A DNA stretch of 64,000 nt from an uncultured Clostridia bacterium. Its GTDB lineage: Bacteria > Bacillota > Clostridia > HGM11514. Numbering within the stretch: the stretch's first letter is position 1; every line of letters starts with the position of its first letter. The notes beneath the pieces are model-generated. The model was given only the letters and a program-made list of their open reading frames with translations, had not been told where the DNA came from and searched no databases. Positions 7,408-17,500 of the stretch are shown piece after piece. The position numbers and the translations under genes were made by a program. The stretch lies in contig CAKSKB010000007.1 of the NCBI GenBank assembly GCA_934464705.1, forward strand, positions 53,649 through 117,648, read 5' to 3'.

Positions 7408-8386
7408 TTGAACCGCTCCTTTCCACAGCCTCGGAAGGCTCGCAATCGTTCTCGGTGTAGTTAACAACCGGCGCACGGCTGCCGACCTCCGCACCGGCCT
7501 GATACTCACCGTAAAAACCGTTTATATCCTTTATAAACTTGCGGTTGAGAAGATGCAGCGGTATCCTCTGCGGACATACCCTTGAGCACTCTCCGCAGTC
7601 GGTACATCTTCCGGCAACATGGAACGCACGGATTATATGAAACATTTTTTCTTCAAAAGAGTCAGCAGCCGCCTTGTTTTCAACGCCCGAATCGGGGTTG
7701 CCGAATACGCACTTTTCACAGGTGCATGCCGGGCACACATCACGACAGGCGTTGCAGCGGATACATCTTGAAAGCTCGCCCTGCCAGAAGCTGAAACGCT
7801 CATCGGGAGTCATTTTTTCGATTTTTTCAACCTCGTCAAAGCGGTCGGACTCCAAAATTTCGCCGTCCTCACCCAAAAGCTCGTCATAAGCCATGTGCTT
7901 TTTCGACTTGCAGTTTTTGCACCTTTCGGCAAGAAGAACGGCGGTTCCGATCGTAACATCACCGTCATAAAGTGTTGAAATCACGGTATTTTCGCCGTCT
8001 GCCGATGCGGAAACCACACCGTCAGCCGCATTTTTCAGTTTATTGATATCAATCATGCCTTCGCACGGAATGCCAACCACATAAACATTTTCACGGTTAA
8101 ACCTGTGCTCGGTCAGCAGCTGATTGAAACTGTATGTGTCGCACGGCTTAAGGAAAACAAGCACCTTGCCGTCCTTTGCTGCCTCACGTACCAAGTATTT
8201 TGAAAGGTTTGCTCCGCAGAAATCGTTCCAGACAAAGGAATCCAGTTCCTCCTCCGCCTTAAAAACAGCCGGAGTTACATCGTACGAAAACTCGCCCTCA
8301 CGCCAGCCGAGAACCCTTGCGACAGTTCCGTTTGCAAGCAGTTCCTTTGCTTTTTTTACGAGAATTTCACGCTCTATTTTTTGCAT
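7400..8386 (-). CDS. flxC: FlxC-like 4Fe-4S dicluster protein
   Basis: 328 residues, a distant paralogue of the next gene: the same N-terminal fold with a short Cys motif (LKPCDTYSF near residue 80 versus VRACDVKSF in FlxB). Extra cysteines (ERCKNCKSKKH) are followed by two ferredoxin motifs (CIRCNACRDVCPACTCEKC and CTDCGECSRVCPQ). It resembles the FrhB/FdhB-like electron-transfer subunits of bifurcating complexes. It overlaps flxD by 13 bases upstream and flxB by eight bases downstream. Assignment as FlxC rather than a generic ferredoxin-domain protein rests on context. Confidence 0.72.
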   Translation of the reverse strand: MQKIEREILVKKAKELLANGTVARVLGWREGEFSYDVTPAVFKAEEELDSFVWNDFCGANLSKYLVREAAKDGKVLVFLKPCDTYSFNQLLTEHRFNRENVYVVGIPCEGMIDINKLKNAADGVVSASADGENTVISTLYDGDVTIGTAVLLAERCKNCKSKKHMAYDELLGEDGEILESDRFDEVEKIEKMTPDERFSFWQGELSRCIRCNACRDVCPACTCEKCVFGNPDSGVENKAAADSFEEKMFHIIRAFHVAGRCTDCGECSRVCPQRIPLHLLNRKFIKDINGFYGEYQAGAEVGSRAPVVNYTENDCEPSEAVERSGSNA

Positions 8387-8808
8387 CGTAAATCCTCCAA
8401 TCTTTTGTTTTCGCCAAGGCCCGCAACGGTTTTTGCAAAGTCGTTCATGGTTTCGGCAAACTTTGCGCCCTCAGCCGCGCTGACCCATTCTACTCTTGTG
8501 CGCTCCTTTTCAATCCCGAGGTAGTCGAGCATTGAGAAAAGCAGCGACATACGCCTTCTTGTATAGTAATTGCCCGATGTATAGTGGCAGTCGCCCGGGT
8601 GGCAGCCGCAGATGATTACGCCGTCGGCACCCCTCTGGAACGCCCTCAGTATGAACATCGGGTTTACCCTGCACGAACAGGGCACTCTGATTATCTTTAC
8701 ATCAGCCGGATAGCTGAGCCTGTTATTACCGGCAAGGTCGGCGCCGGCATATGAACACCAATTGCAGCAAAATGCCACAATGAGCGGTTTGTATTCGTTT
8801 ATTTGCAT
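8374..8808 (-). CDS. flxD: FlxD/MvhD-type hydrogenase delta iron-sulfur protein
   Basis: 144 residues, the usual size for MvhD. Conserved cysteines appear in FCCNWCSYAGAD (near 15), RVPCSCRVNP (near 42) and CGCHPGDCHY (near 68), a [2Fe-2S] ligand pattern. In methanogens MvhD passes electrons from hydrogenase to HdrA; in Flx systems it connects the NADH-oxidising subunits to HdrA. No hydrogenase large or small subunit is present, supporting an Flx rather than an Mvh complex. It overlaps hdrA by ten bases. Confidence 0.88.
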   Translation of the reverse strand: MQINEYKPLIVAFCCNWCSYAGADLAGNNRLSYPADVKIIRVPCSCRVNPMFILRAFQRGADGVIICGCHPGDCHYTSGNYYTRRRMSLLFSMLDYLGIEKERTRVEWVSAAEGAKFAETMNDFAKTVAGLGENKRLEDLRCKK

Positions 8809-10793
8809 ATTGCGTCCACCTCCGCCATAATTTGTCTGTTAAGGAATCCCTTAAGGTCCATCGCCCCGGACATACAAGCGACCGTACAAGCGCCGCAGCC
8901 CTGACACACCGCCTCATTGACCGATGCAACGCGGCGAACCTTTGTTGTTCTGTCGGGCATTCTGAACTCCTTGTCGATGTACGAAATTGCGCCGTACGGG
9001 CAGACATTTTCACAAGTCGAGCAGCCGTTGCACATCATCTCGTCCGAATGGGCAACGCAAGGGTTGCCCGTAAGCTTATCCTTTGCCAAAAGCCCTATTA
9101 CCTTGGATGCAGCCGCACCCGCCTGGGAAACGGTTTCCGGAATATCCTTAGGACCCTGGCACGCACCTGAGAGGAACACGCCCGCAGTCGGGCTTTCGAC
9201 GGGTCTTAACTTCGGGTGAGCTTCTGTGAAGAAATCGTTGGTATCCATGCTTGCGGTAAGCATCGTTGCAAGGGGTCTTGCGGACTTATCCGGCTCGATA
9301 GCGGCCGCCAGAACCACAAGATCCGCATCGATATGAAGCTGCTCACCGGCAAGAAGATCGGACGCCTGCACCTTAAGTTTTCCGCCTTCGGGCGAAACCT
9401 TGCCGACCATGCCCTTTATATAGTGAACTCCGTATTCCTCAACCGCACGGCGGTAGAATTCATCAAAATTCTTACCTGGCGTTCTTACATCTATATAGAA
9501 CACATAAACATCGGTATCCGGGTACTTATCGCGGGTCAGCATTGCATGCTTTGCAGTATACATACAGCAAATTTTGGAGCAGTATTCCTTACCCTTATCG
9601 CTGCACGCAGAGCACCTCGAGCCTACGCACTGAACAAACACGATTGTATGAGGGTGTTCGCCGTCGGACGGTCTTAAAAGCTTGCCGCCGGTAGGGCCTG
9701 CCGCATTTGTAAGCCTTTCAAATTCCAAAGATGTGATAACATCCTTTGACTGCGAATACGCATACTCATCAAACTTATCCATCGAAATGGGGTTAAAGCC
9801 GGTTGCGGCAACGATGGCGCCGTACTTTTCTGTCACAAACTCGTCCTTTGCGCTGTAGTCGATAGCACCGGCAGTGCAGACTTTTGAGCACACGCCGCAT
9901 TTGCCGGTTTTGAGCATCGTGCAGACGCTCGGGTCGATAGTTGCGACCTTCGGCACAGCCTGTGCAAACGGAATATATATTGCGCGGCGGTTATCCATTC
10001 CGAGGTTGAACTCGTTCGGAACCTTCTTCTGAGGACATTTCTCCGTACAAGCGCCGCAGCCCGTGCAGACATCCTCTTTTACATATCTTGCTTTTCTCTT
10101 TATGGTAACCTCGAAATTGCCGACAAAACCGCCGACTTCGGTTACCTCCGAATAAGAGAAAATCCTGATTTTATCATTCTGCGCCACATCAACCATCTTA
10201 GGCGTAAGAATACAAGCTGCGCAGTCGAGCGTCGGGAAAGTCTTATCAAGCTGCGCCATTTTTCCGCCGATTGTGGGCTTTGTTTCAACAATATCAACAG
10301 GGAATCCCGCATCCGCAATGTCAAGTGCGGTCTGGATTCCGGCAATTCCGCCGCCTATAACGAGGGCACGCTTGGTAACGGGGCTTTCTCCCGGGGTAAG
10401 AGGCGTATTGAGGTTAACTTTTGCAACCGCTGCTTTTCCGAGGATTACCGCCTTTTCCGTTCCGAGGGGCATTTCTTTATGAACCCACGAGCACTGCTCG
10501 CGGATATTGGCTATTTCAACCATATACGGGTTTATTCCTGCTGCTGCGGCGGTTTTTCTGAATGTCGCCTCATGCATACGGGGTGAGCAGGAGCACACCA
10601 CTATTCCCGTAAGGTTATGTTCCTTTACGGCGTCTTTAATCATGTTCTGCCCTGCCTGCGAGCACATGTACTGATAATCGGTGGAGAAAACAACTCCCGG
10701 CTCCGATTTCAGGCGTTCCGCCACGGTTTTGACATCGACCGTTCCGGCGATATTCGTGCCGCAATGACAGACAAACACTCCGATTCTTTGCAT
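8799..10793 (-). CDS. hdrA: heterodisulfide reductase subunit A-like bifurcating flavoprotein
   Basis: 664 residues, full HdrA length. Order: N-terminal Cys motif (VCHCGTNIAG), a thioredoxin-reductase-type FAD domain (LVIGGGIAGIQTALD near 143) with the HdrA motif TLDCAACILTPKM, inserted ferredoxin cysteines (CTGCGACTEKCPQ; CTMLKTGKCGVCSKVC), then two C-terminal 4Fe-4S motifs (CNGCSTCENVCP and CQGCGACTVAC). HdrA FAD is the site of flavin-based electron bifurcation in methanogens. Here it would split electrons from the Flx module between ferredoxin and the HdrBC branch. Ribosome site AAAGGAG precedes the ATG. Confidence 0.93.
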   Translation of the reverse strand: MQRIGVFVCHCGTNIAGTVDVKTVAERLKSEPGVVFSTDYQYMCSQAGQNMIKDAVKEHNLTGIVVCSCSPRMHEATFRKTAAAAGINPYMVEIANIREQCSWVHKEMPLGTEKAVILGKAAVAKVNLNTPLTPGESPVTKRALVIGGGIAGIQTALDIADAGFPVDIVETKPTIGGKMAQLDKTFPTLDCAACILTPKMVDVAQNDKIRIFSYSEVTEVGGFVGNFEVTIKRKARYVKEDVCTGCGACTEKCPQKKVPNEFNLGMDNRRAIYIPFAQAVPKVATIDPSVCTMLKTGKCGVCSKVCTAGAIDYSAKDEFVTEKYGAIVAATGFNPISMDKFDEYAYSQSKDVITSLEFERLTNAAGPTGGKLLRPSDGEHPHTIVFVQCVGSRCSACSDKGKEYCSKICCMYTAKHAMLTRDKYPDTDVYVFYIDVRTPGKNFDEFYRRAVEEYGVHYIKGMVGKVSPEGGKLKVQASDLLAGEQLHIDADLVVLAAAIEPDKSARPLATMLTASMDTNDFFTEAHPKLRPVESPTAGVFLSGACQGPKDIPETVSQAGAAASKVIGLLAKDKLTGNPCVAHSDEMMCNGCSTCENVCPYGAISYIDKEFRMPDRTTKVRRVASVNEAVCQGCGACTVACMSGAMDLKGFLNRQIMAEVDAICK

Positions 10794-10810
10794 TGGTTTT
10801 GCTCTCCTTT

Positions 10811-11200
10811 CTATTTTGAATATTTTCTTAATGCGCTCATGACTGCCTGCTGGGGCATATCATCGTCGATAATTTCGGGTATATCGTTTGCGGTCAGGTG
10901 ATTTGCGCCCTTTTCGCGGATTACCGTAAGCCTTAAAGCCTCGACAAGCTTTGCCGGCTCAACGCCTCTGGGGCATCTGTCCACGCACGCAAAACACGAC
11001 AGACATTTATATATGGAATTCGATTTCAAAAGAGGCTCTATATTGCCCGTTTCCACCATATATACAAACTGGTGCGGATGGTATTCCATTTCGTTATACG
11101 ACGGGCAGGTACCCGAGCATTTGCCGCATCTCATACATTTTTTCGGATTGACGCCGCTCATTCTCAGTATCTGCTCCCGTTTGAGTTCATTTTTATCCAT
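10811..11200 (-). CDS. hdrC: heterodisulfide reductase subunit C-like ferredoxin
   Basis: 129 residues with two [4Fe-4S] motifs (CMRCGKCSGTCP near residue 18 and CLSCFACVDRCPRG near 67) in an alpha-helical ferredoxin fold. HdrC carries electrons from HdrA to the non-cubane clusters of HdrB. Its start overlaps the hdrB stop by eight bases and it sits 17 nt before hdrA, so B, C and A are a tight set. Confidence 0.9.
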   Translation of the reverse strand: MDKNELKREQILRMSGVNPKKCMRCGKCSGTCPSYNEMEYHPHQFVYMVETGNIEPLLKSNSIYKCLSCFACVDRCPRGVEPAKLVEALRLTVIREKGANHLTANDIPEIIDDDMPQQAVMSALRKYSK

Positions 11201-11993
11201 CGTATTCCTCCTTCACACCGAGGGCCTCTGCAAGCAGCTCGGTAAAATACACAACCGGAATATCGCTTCCGCTTCGGGCAAGATTGTACTTACAAAGCGG
11301 ACAGGCTGTAACAATCATTTCCGCACCGTGCGACTTTGCGCTTTCGGAAACCTTCATACTGCGCGCGCCTGCCTGCGCCTTATCTTCAAGCACAACATAA
11401 CCGCCGCAGCATTCGTTCCTTTCGGGATACAAAACCGCTTCCGCACCGAGAGATGAAATGAAGTCTTCAATAATCTTCGGGTTTTCGGGATCATCCATCG
11501 CCATAACCTTGCCGGGGCGAAGAAGCAAGCAGCCGTAATATGCCGCAATTTTTCTTCCGGTAAGCGGATTTTTAACCGCAGCTTTTATTTTGTCGAACCC
11601 GATTTTATCACGAAGCAGTTCAAGATAATGAAGAACCTCCGTTCCGCCGTTATAGACGGAGGGTTCTTTATCCTGCGCCATATACGCCGTAACCTTTGCC
11701 GCAAAATCGGGATTTGTCAAAAACTCATGATTTGTCTGCTTAATAACATTATGACATGCTGAGCAAACCGTAACAAGGGGTGTACCGTCCTTTTCCGCAG
11801 CGCAGAGCGCACGGACACTCGGCAGCTTTGACGCAATCTCATCTTTGGCGCTAATATAAACGCCGCCGCAGCACTGCCAGTTTTCGATTTCACAAAGCTC
11901 GGCACCCAAAACCTCACCGCAGCGCCTTGCGTAAAAGTCAAGCTCTTTTGCTTTTGTCCGGAGAGTACAACCCGGAAAATAACTGACCTTCAT
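11193..11993 (-). CDS. hdrB: heterodisulfide reductase subunit B-like, two intact CCG domains
   Basis: 266 residues. Both CCG motifs look complete: first Cys in FPGCT, paired Cys in WQCCGG, CSAC near 80; second Cys in YYGCLL, ECCGGY, and CPLC near 228. In methanogen HdrB these bind two non-cubane [4Fe-4S] clusters that cleave the CoM-S-S-CoB disulfide. A bacterium of this type lacks those cofactors, so the natural disulfide is unknown (DsrC was proposed in Desulfovibrio; no dsrC is visible here). Starts 14 nt after fumC behind GGAGG. Confidence 0.9.
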   Translation of the reverse strand: MKVSYFPGCTLRTKAKELDFYARRCGEVLGAELCEIENWQCCGGVYISAKDEIASKLPSVRALCAAEKDGTPLVTVCSACHNVIKQTNHEFLTNPDFAAKVTAYMAQDKEPSVYNGGTEVLHYLELLRDKIGFDKIKAAVKNPLTGRKIAAYYGCLLLRPGKVMAMDDPENPKIIEDFISSLGAEAVLYPERNECCGGYVVLEDKAQAGARSMKVSESAKSHGAEMIVTACPLCKYNLARSGSDIPVVYFTELLAEALGVKEEYDG

Positions 11994-12007
11994 AGTTCTA
12001 CCTCCAT

Positions 12008-13384
12008 TTATACCATCTGTTCGGGGTGGAACACCTCATCAAACCGCTCCCCGGTCAAAAATCCGAGTTTCACGCAAGCCTCTTTAAGCGAGATATTTTC
12101 CTTAAACGCAAGCTTTGCGGTTTTTGCGGCATTCTCGTAGCCGATATAAGGGTTAAGCGCCGTAACAAGCATAAGCGAGTTATGCAGATTATGGTGCATT
12201 TTTTCTTTATTTGCCGTAATTCCGACAGCACAGTTCACGGTAAACGACACAATCGCCTCCGCCAGAAGCCTTGCCGACTGCAAAAAGTTATAAGCCGTAA
12301 CGGGCATGAATACATTTAGTTCAAAATTACCCTGCGACGCAGCAAAAGATACTGCCGCATCATTACCCATTACCTGAACCGCAACCATAGTTACCGCTTC
12401 GCACTGGGTGGGGTTGACCTTACCGGGCATTATCGATGAACCCGGCTCGTTTTCGGGAATATGAATTTCCCCGAGACCGTCTCTCGGCCCCGAAGCAAGC
12501 CAGCGCACATCGTTTGCAATCTTCATCATATCGCAGGCGGTTGCCTTGATTGCGCCGTGAGCGAAGACGATTTCATCCTTGGATGTAAGCGCATGGAACT
12601 TATTTTCCGCCGTGACAAACGGTTTTCCCGTAAGCTCCGCGGTTTTCTTTGCTACAAGCTCGGAAAATCCCTTGGGCGCGTTAAGCCCGGTTCCGACAGC
12701 CGTTCCGCCGAGAGCAAGCTCGTAAAGCGGTTTGAGCGAAAGTTTCAGAAGTTCAACATCGCGTTCAAGACTTGCCCTCCAGCCGCTTATTTCCTGGCTG
12801 AACTTAATGGGGGTTGCGTCCTGAAGGTGCGTTCTTCCCGATTTCACAATCCCCTCATTTTCGGCTTCAAGTTTTTTGAACACTTCAATAAGCCCCTCAA
12901 TTGCCGGAATCAGTTTGTCGGAAACAATGCTGACAGCCGAAATGTGCATTGCCGTCGGGAATGTATCGTTTGACGACTGGCTCATATTAACATCGTCATT
13001 TGGGTGAATTATCTTTTCGCCGGCAATTGCGTTTGCCCTGTTCGCAATAACCTCGTTTGCGTTCATGTTGGACTGTGTGCCCGACCCCGTCTGCCATACA
13101 ACAAGCGGAAAATGGTCGTTAAGTTCGCCGGAAATCACCTCATCGCACGCCTCAGCAATTGCGGAGAGCTTCTTTTCCGTCATTTTTTCGGGTTTAAGTT
13201 CGGCATTGGCAAGCGCCGCCGCTTTTTTGAGTATCCCGAACGCATGCGTTATTTCACGCGGCATTGTTTCAATCCCGACGCCTATCTTAAAATTCTCATG
13301 GCTGCGCTCCGTCTGCGCCGCCCAAAGACGATCCGCCGGAACCTTAACCTCACCCATGGAATCATGCTCAATTCTGTATTCCAT
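12008..13384 (-). CDS. fumC: class II fumarate hydratase
   Basis: 458 residues, typical of iron-independent FumC. Signatures include TGSGTQSNMNANE (near residue 96), SSNDTFPTAMH, GRTHLQDATP and the superfamily signature GSSIMPGKVNP near 315. It interconverts malate and fumarate. It lies 15 nt after the malate dehydrogenase gene and 14 nt before hdrB. Class II aspartase is similar, but the neighbouring malate dehydrogenase and fumarate reductase support fumarase. Confidence 0.92.
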   Translation of the reverse strand: MEYRIEHDSMGEVKVPADRLWAAQTERSHENFKIGVGIETMPREITHAFGILKKAAALANAELKPEKMTEKKLSAIAEACDEVISGELNDHFPLVVWQTGSGTQSNMNANEVIANRANAIAGEKIIHPNDDVNMSQSSNDTFPTAMHISAVSIVSDKLIPAIEGLIEVFKKLEAENEGIVKSGRTHLQDATPIKFSQEISGWRASLERDVELLKLSLKPLYELALGGTAVGTGLNAPKGFSELVAKKTAELTGKPFVTAENKFHALTSKDEIVFAHGAIKATACDMMKIANDVRWLASGPRDGLGEIHIPENEPGSSIMPGKVNPTQCEAVTMVAVQVMGNDAAVSFAASQGNFELNVFMPVTAYNFLQSARLLAEAIVSFTVNCAVGITANKEKMHHNLHNSLMLVTALNPYIGYENAAKTAKLAFKENISLKEACVKLGFLTGERFDEVFHPEQMV

Positions 13385-13399
13385 AACTAATTACCACCT

Positions 13400-14347
13400 T
13401 TATATATCAAGATTATTAATTACTTCTTTAAGCGTATCGCCGCTGCGGCGGAGCTTAACCGTTTCCTCATCGGTAAGCGGCATGAGAACCTTTGAACGAA
13501 CCCCGTCTTTACCTATTATATTAAGTACACTGAGAGCAACATCGTCAACGCCGTACTCGCCGTGCATCATTGTAGAAACCGTCATCGTGGTATCGATACC
13601 GGTAAGAATGCACTTGCAGATGTGACAGACCGACGCCGACACCGCATAGAAGGTTGCGCCCTTTCTTTCAATTACTATTCCGCCGGACTTTCGCACATAC
13701 TTTTCAACATCATTGTGGTTAAAACTCGGGAGGGTTATGTTATCGGGAGTATTTATAAGCTTGTCGCAGTCGTTAATCGGAACATTCGAGATGTTCGCAA
13801 CCGACCACGGTATGAAAGACGAATCGCCGTGCTCACCGAACACATATGCGTGCACATTTGTCTGGCTGATATTATAGTACTCCGAAAGCCTTGCACGAAG
13901 GCGCGCCGTATCGAGTATCGTACCCGAGCCGATAATTCTGTTTTCGGGAAGTCCCGAATTTTTGCAGAATGTATATGTCAGCACATCAACCGGATTGCTT
14001 ACTATTATATATACGGCATTGGGAGCGTGCCTTGTGATTTCCGGAATAATCTGTTTTGTGATATTAACATTGGTCTGCGCAAGTTCAAGCCTTGACTGCC
14101 CGGGCTTTCTCGCAATTCCGGAGGTAAGTATTACGATGTCCGAATCGTTCGCATCGCTGTAGTTGCCGGCATAAACCGAGCATGCACCGCAAAACGGCGT
14201 ACCCTGTCTTATGTCAAGCGCCTCACCGAGTGCCTTTTCGTTATTGATATCAATCATAACGATTTCGGAGGCGATACCCATAACGGTAAGCGTATACGCA
14301 ATCGTAGAGCCTACACTGCCTGTTCCGATAATTGAAATTTTGTTCAT
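13400..14347 (-). CDS. mdh: LDH-family malate dehydrogenase (Arg at the specificity position)
   Basis: 315 residues from ATG 14345-14347, preceded by AGAAGG; an in-frame ATG at 14377 would add ten residues but lies in the leader. NAD-binding GTGSVGSTIAYTL, catalytic pair DTARLR and FGEHGDSS are clear. Overall it looks like L-lactate dehydrogenase, but the substrate loop reads GIARKPGQSR. Where lactate dehydrogenases have Gln (as in NQKPGETR), this protein has Arg, the residue that selects oxaloacetate in malate dehydrogenases. Together with fumC next door this argues for malate dehydrogenase. First gene of the operon, feeding NADH-reduced malate to fumarase. Confidence 0.8.
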   Translation of the reverse strand: MNKISIIGTGSVGSTIAYTLTVMGIASEIVMIDINNEKALGEALDIRQGTPFCGACSVYAGNYSDANDSDIVILTSGIARKPGQSRLELAQTNVNITKQIIPEITRHAPNAVYIIVSNPVDVLTYTFCKNSGLPENRIIGSGTILDTARLRARLSEYYNISQTNVHAYVFGEHGDSSFIPWSVANISNVPINDCDKLINTPDNITLPSFNHNDVEKYVRKSGGIVIERKGATFYAVSASVCHICKCILTGIDTTMTVSTMMHGEYGVDDVALSVLNIIGKDGVRSKVLMPLTDEETVKLRRSGDTLKEVINNLDI

Positions 14348-14382
14348 AGTGCACCTTCTCTTCTTAGTATTATACATATACT

Positions 14383-14411
14383 ATTTTACAACAATTTACG
14401 ACATTTTGCAA
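14383..14411 (-). promoter_or_regulatory. sigma-A-type promoter of the redox operon
   Basis: On the minus strand, TTGCAA (14406-14411), a 17-bp spacer and TAAAAT (14383-14388), about 36 nt upstream of the mdh ATG. It is the only good promoter seen for the operon down to rex. I looked for a Rex-type palindrome here and did not find a convincing one. Confidence 0.65.
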
Positions 14412-14464
14412 GTGTTTATTTTACATACCGGTAATATATTTATCGATATACCGCTGCCCGATTG

Positions 14465-14504
14465 CAAAAAACCTCCCCGGCGGTTTCCGCCGAAGGAGGT
14501 TTAA
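14465..14504 (-). terminator. terminator of the SLH beta-helix operon
   Basis: On the minus strand, AAACCTCC paired with GGAGGTTT around an inner CGGCGG/CCGCCG stem, followed by TTTTTT. It closes the three-gene surface operon that ends with the SLH protein. Confidence 0.9.
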
Positions 14505-14545
14505 ATAAGGAGAGAGATAAAGCTATTTATTTATCAAGTAATCGC

Positions 14546-17500
14546 TTAGCCGAGCAGTCGCCTTACAATACTTGCCGCCTGTGCGCGGGTTGCGTTGGCT
14601 GACGGCGAGAATGTTCCGTCGCCCATGCCGGAGATTAAGCCGACTGAACTTGCCGTGTCAACCGCCGCTTTTGCCCAGTCCGCAATTTTGGCTTTATCGG
14701 TGAAGTTATCGATTCCGCCGTTTGCGCCTTGCTTTTCAAGGTAGGAATAAGCGTTAACTATAATTACTGCCATTTCCTGTCTTGTGATATTATCGTTAGG
14801 TCTGAAATATCCGTCATAGCCCGATATAATTCCTGCATCACTGGAAGCACCCACATAAGGTGCAAACCATTCATCGCTTACATCTTTGTAGTCTGCCGTT
14901 TTATCGTTAAGCTTGAGCGCTCTTGCGATAATTGCGGCAAATTCTGCTCTTGTGATGTTTCTGTCGGGGTCAAAGAGAGTATCCGAAACACCCGAAACTA
15001 TGCCTGCCTTGTTCATTGCCAAAACATCAGCCGCTGCCCAATGGTTTACCATATCCGTAAACGGATTTGAGATACTCGGGTTTGTGGTTTCGCCTGAATA
15101 GAACCCGTTTGTTCCCTTGTTGCCTGAAGGTTTGGTGGTTGTTCCGCCTCCGCCACCGCCGGGGTTGTCGGGGGTCGGGTCATCGGTCTGATTTGCAGAC
15201 TTCGTATAAAACACAATTTCGCCGAGTTTTGTTGTTTTAATTTTAACTCCGTCGCTCTCGAATTTTTCCTTCGTATATCCGTTCGAGCCGGAGATAAGAG
15301 ATACTGCCGTACCGTTCACATAACCGACGGTCTTTCTGAATCCACCGCCGACGGTAAGTTCAATATCAGCGCTTGCATTGATTTTTTCGTCCGTCAGCTT
15401 AAGCGCCGTAATCTTTTCGCCTTCAACCGAAACACTCGGGGAAGCCTTTTCGCCGAAGAGATTTACGGTTACAAAGCCGCTGCCCTCAATCACCGTTCCC
15501 TTGGGGATTGTAAGCGTTGCCGGCTGTTTTGTGCCGTCAATTGTAACATAACCGCTTACCGTTACCTTCGGAAGTGCCTTACCTGCTTCGAGCTTAAGTG
15601 CAGAATTGTCGGTTATTTCAAAGGTTTTGTCGGTCATAAACGAGAATATCGGAAGCGTTCCCGAAACCTCGCCGTCCTTCTGATTTATTGCAGATTTGAA
15701 ATTGCCAATCGCTTCTTTTACGGAAATTACGGTTTCCATATCCGCAGTTTTTGCGTTGTCAACGGCAGATTTAAGCTTGTTGTAATCTTCCTCTTTAATC
15801 TGACCGAAGCTTTCGCCTTTTTCAACATTTTCCAAAAGCCGATTTGCTTCGTCAAGCTGTTCTTTTAGCGCACCCGACAAATCCTCGGTTTTGTCGGTGT
15901 TTACAGCATCCGACTTAACCGTTTCGCCGTGCAGACCCTGTGCGTCGTAAACCGTCAGTTCGGCATAAACGAACTTGCCCTTAAGACTGTCATCAAGCGG
16001 CAAAACTCTGTCGTGTTTATCACGGATGAGAGTGTATTCACCGTTTTCGCTGTCGGACACATACCAGTTCACCTTCGTGAAGCCCTCATGGTCGGAATCT
16101 GCGTCCTCAAATCTGTAGCCGAGCTTAATTCCGTCTGCATTTTTGGTAAGCACAAGCGCGGATGCATTCGGCTTGTTTCCGCCGACTGCCGATGTAAGAC
16201 CGATTCCTTCCATGCTGATATTTTCAAAGCCGGGAACACTCTTTCTGATTGCTGCCAGACCTTCTTCCGTAAGCGAAAAGTCCTTGCCGTAGTCTTTGAA
16301 ATATGCTTTACTTCGGTCATTTATTGCTGTGGAGTAGTTTGTACCCTTAATTGCGGCTTCATAGCCGACAGGAGTTCCGAAAAGGGCGTTTTCGCCGAAA
16401 TAATTCACATTCTTCGGTGCATGCTCCGCCGCAAATTCCAAAAGCTTGTTCGCATCCTCCGTACCTTCTTTGTTTGAAAGGTCTTTTATCTGATTATAAA
16501 GGTCAATCGAGAAATCGGAGAAAATATTTTCCCACTGCGTGCCCTTATAATGCTCCTTCCAAAGCTCGTTTTTCATATACTGCTCGCCCTTATTGTATGT
16601 CCACTGTCCCCACGGGTCGGGGGAACCGTCTTTATTAGGCCATTTTCCGACAACCTTGAGCCAATATCTGCTCTGCGGAACCACCTGGAAATACCCGGCA
16701 TTCGGAGTATCAATAATCAGGTTGTTTTCAAGCTTTGAATAGTTACCGCAGTTGGTTTTATAAGCATAAGTGCCGGCCTTATAAAGGATATTGTCCGCCA
16801 TATACGGTCCCGAGCCGCAGTCATCAGTAAATACGCCCTGCGTACCGTAACCGCCGTACTCATTGCCGACATCGTGAATGTAATTGTGAAGCACACGGTT
16901 GCCGAGGGTGGTTATATCCCTTCCCCAGTAGATTGCGCCGTTATCGGAGGTATAGCGAAGCGCATTATAGATTTCGTTGTCGCGGATTGTAACATCGTTC
17001 GCCCTCCAAAGCCTTATCGCCATGCCGGAGCAATCGTAAATTTCATTATTTGCGATTTCAAGCCCGTTTGCATAGCCGATTGTTACAGGATAGCTTACCG
17101 ACTGCGAAATTCTCGATGTGTTGTGTATTCTGTTATTTATGATTCTGTTGCCGTCAGGGATAAGCTTTTCGCGGTTTTCCTCGGGGCACTCAAGGTTAAT
17201 TCCGTTTCCGGCGATGTCAAATATATTGCAGTTTTTAACCGTTATATCCGTACCTACTGCAGTTACGGCGTTTTCGCCGATATCAGAAACCGTGCAGCCG
17301 TCAATTGTTATGTGGTTTCCTTTAATGTTTACCGGCGTCATCTTGCTGTATGCAAAATCAAGGTCCTTGAGCGTAATCCAGGCGGCACCTTCGCCTTTGA
17401 TTACGGCATCTTCAAGCTGCGAAACCACAAGCTCGGAATTTTCAATATCGTCCGAAATCGGGTAGAAATACAGCATTTTATTTTCATTGTCGATGAAATA

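Noticed and set aside
8374..11993. Mvh hydrogenase-heterodisulfide reductase complex
   Set aside because: No NiFe hydrogenase large or small subunit is present; the NAD-binding FlxA and AsrA-like subunits point to the NADH-linked Flx version.
13400..14347. L-lactate dehydrogenase call
   Set aside because: The specificity position is Arg and the gene is first in a malate-fumarate-succinate operon; malate dehydrogenase fits better.
14383..14411. Rex operator at the operon promoter
   Set aside because: The region has GTAAA-type direct repeats but no clear TTGTTAA-N4-TTAACAA or TTGTGA-N6-TCACAA palindrome by eye.
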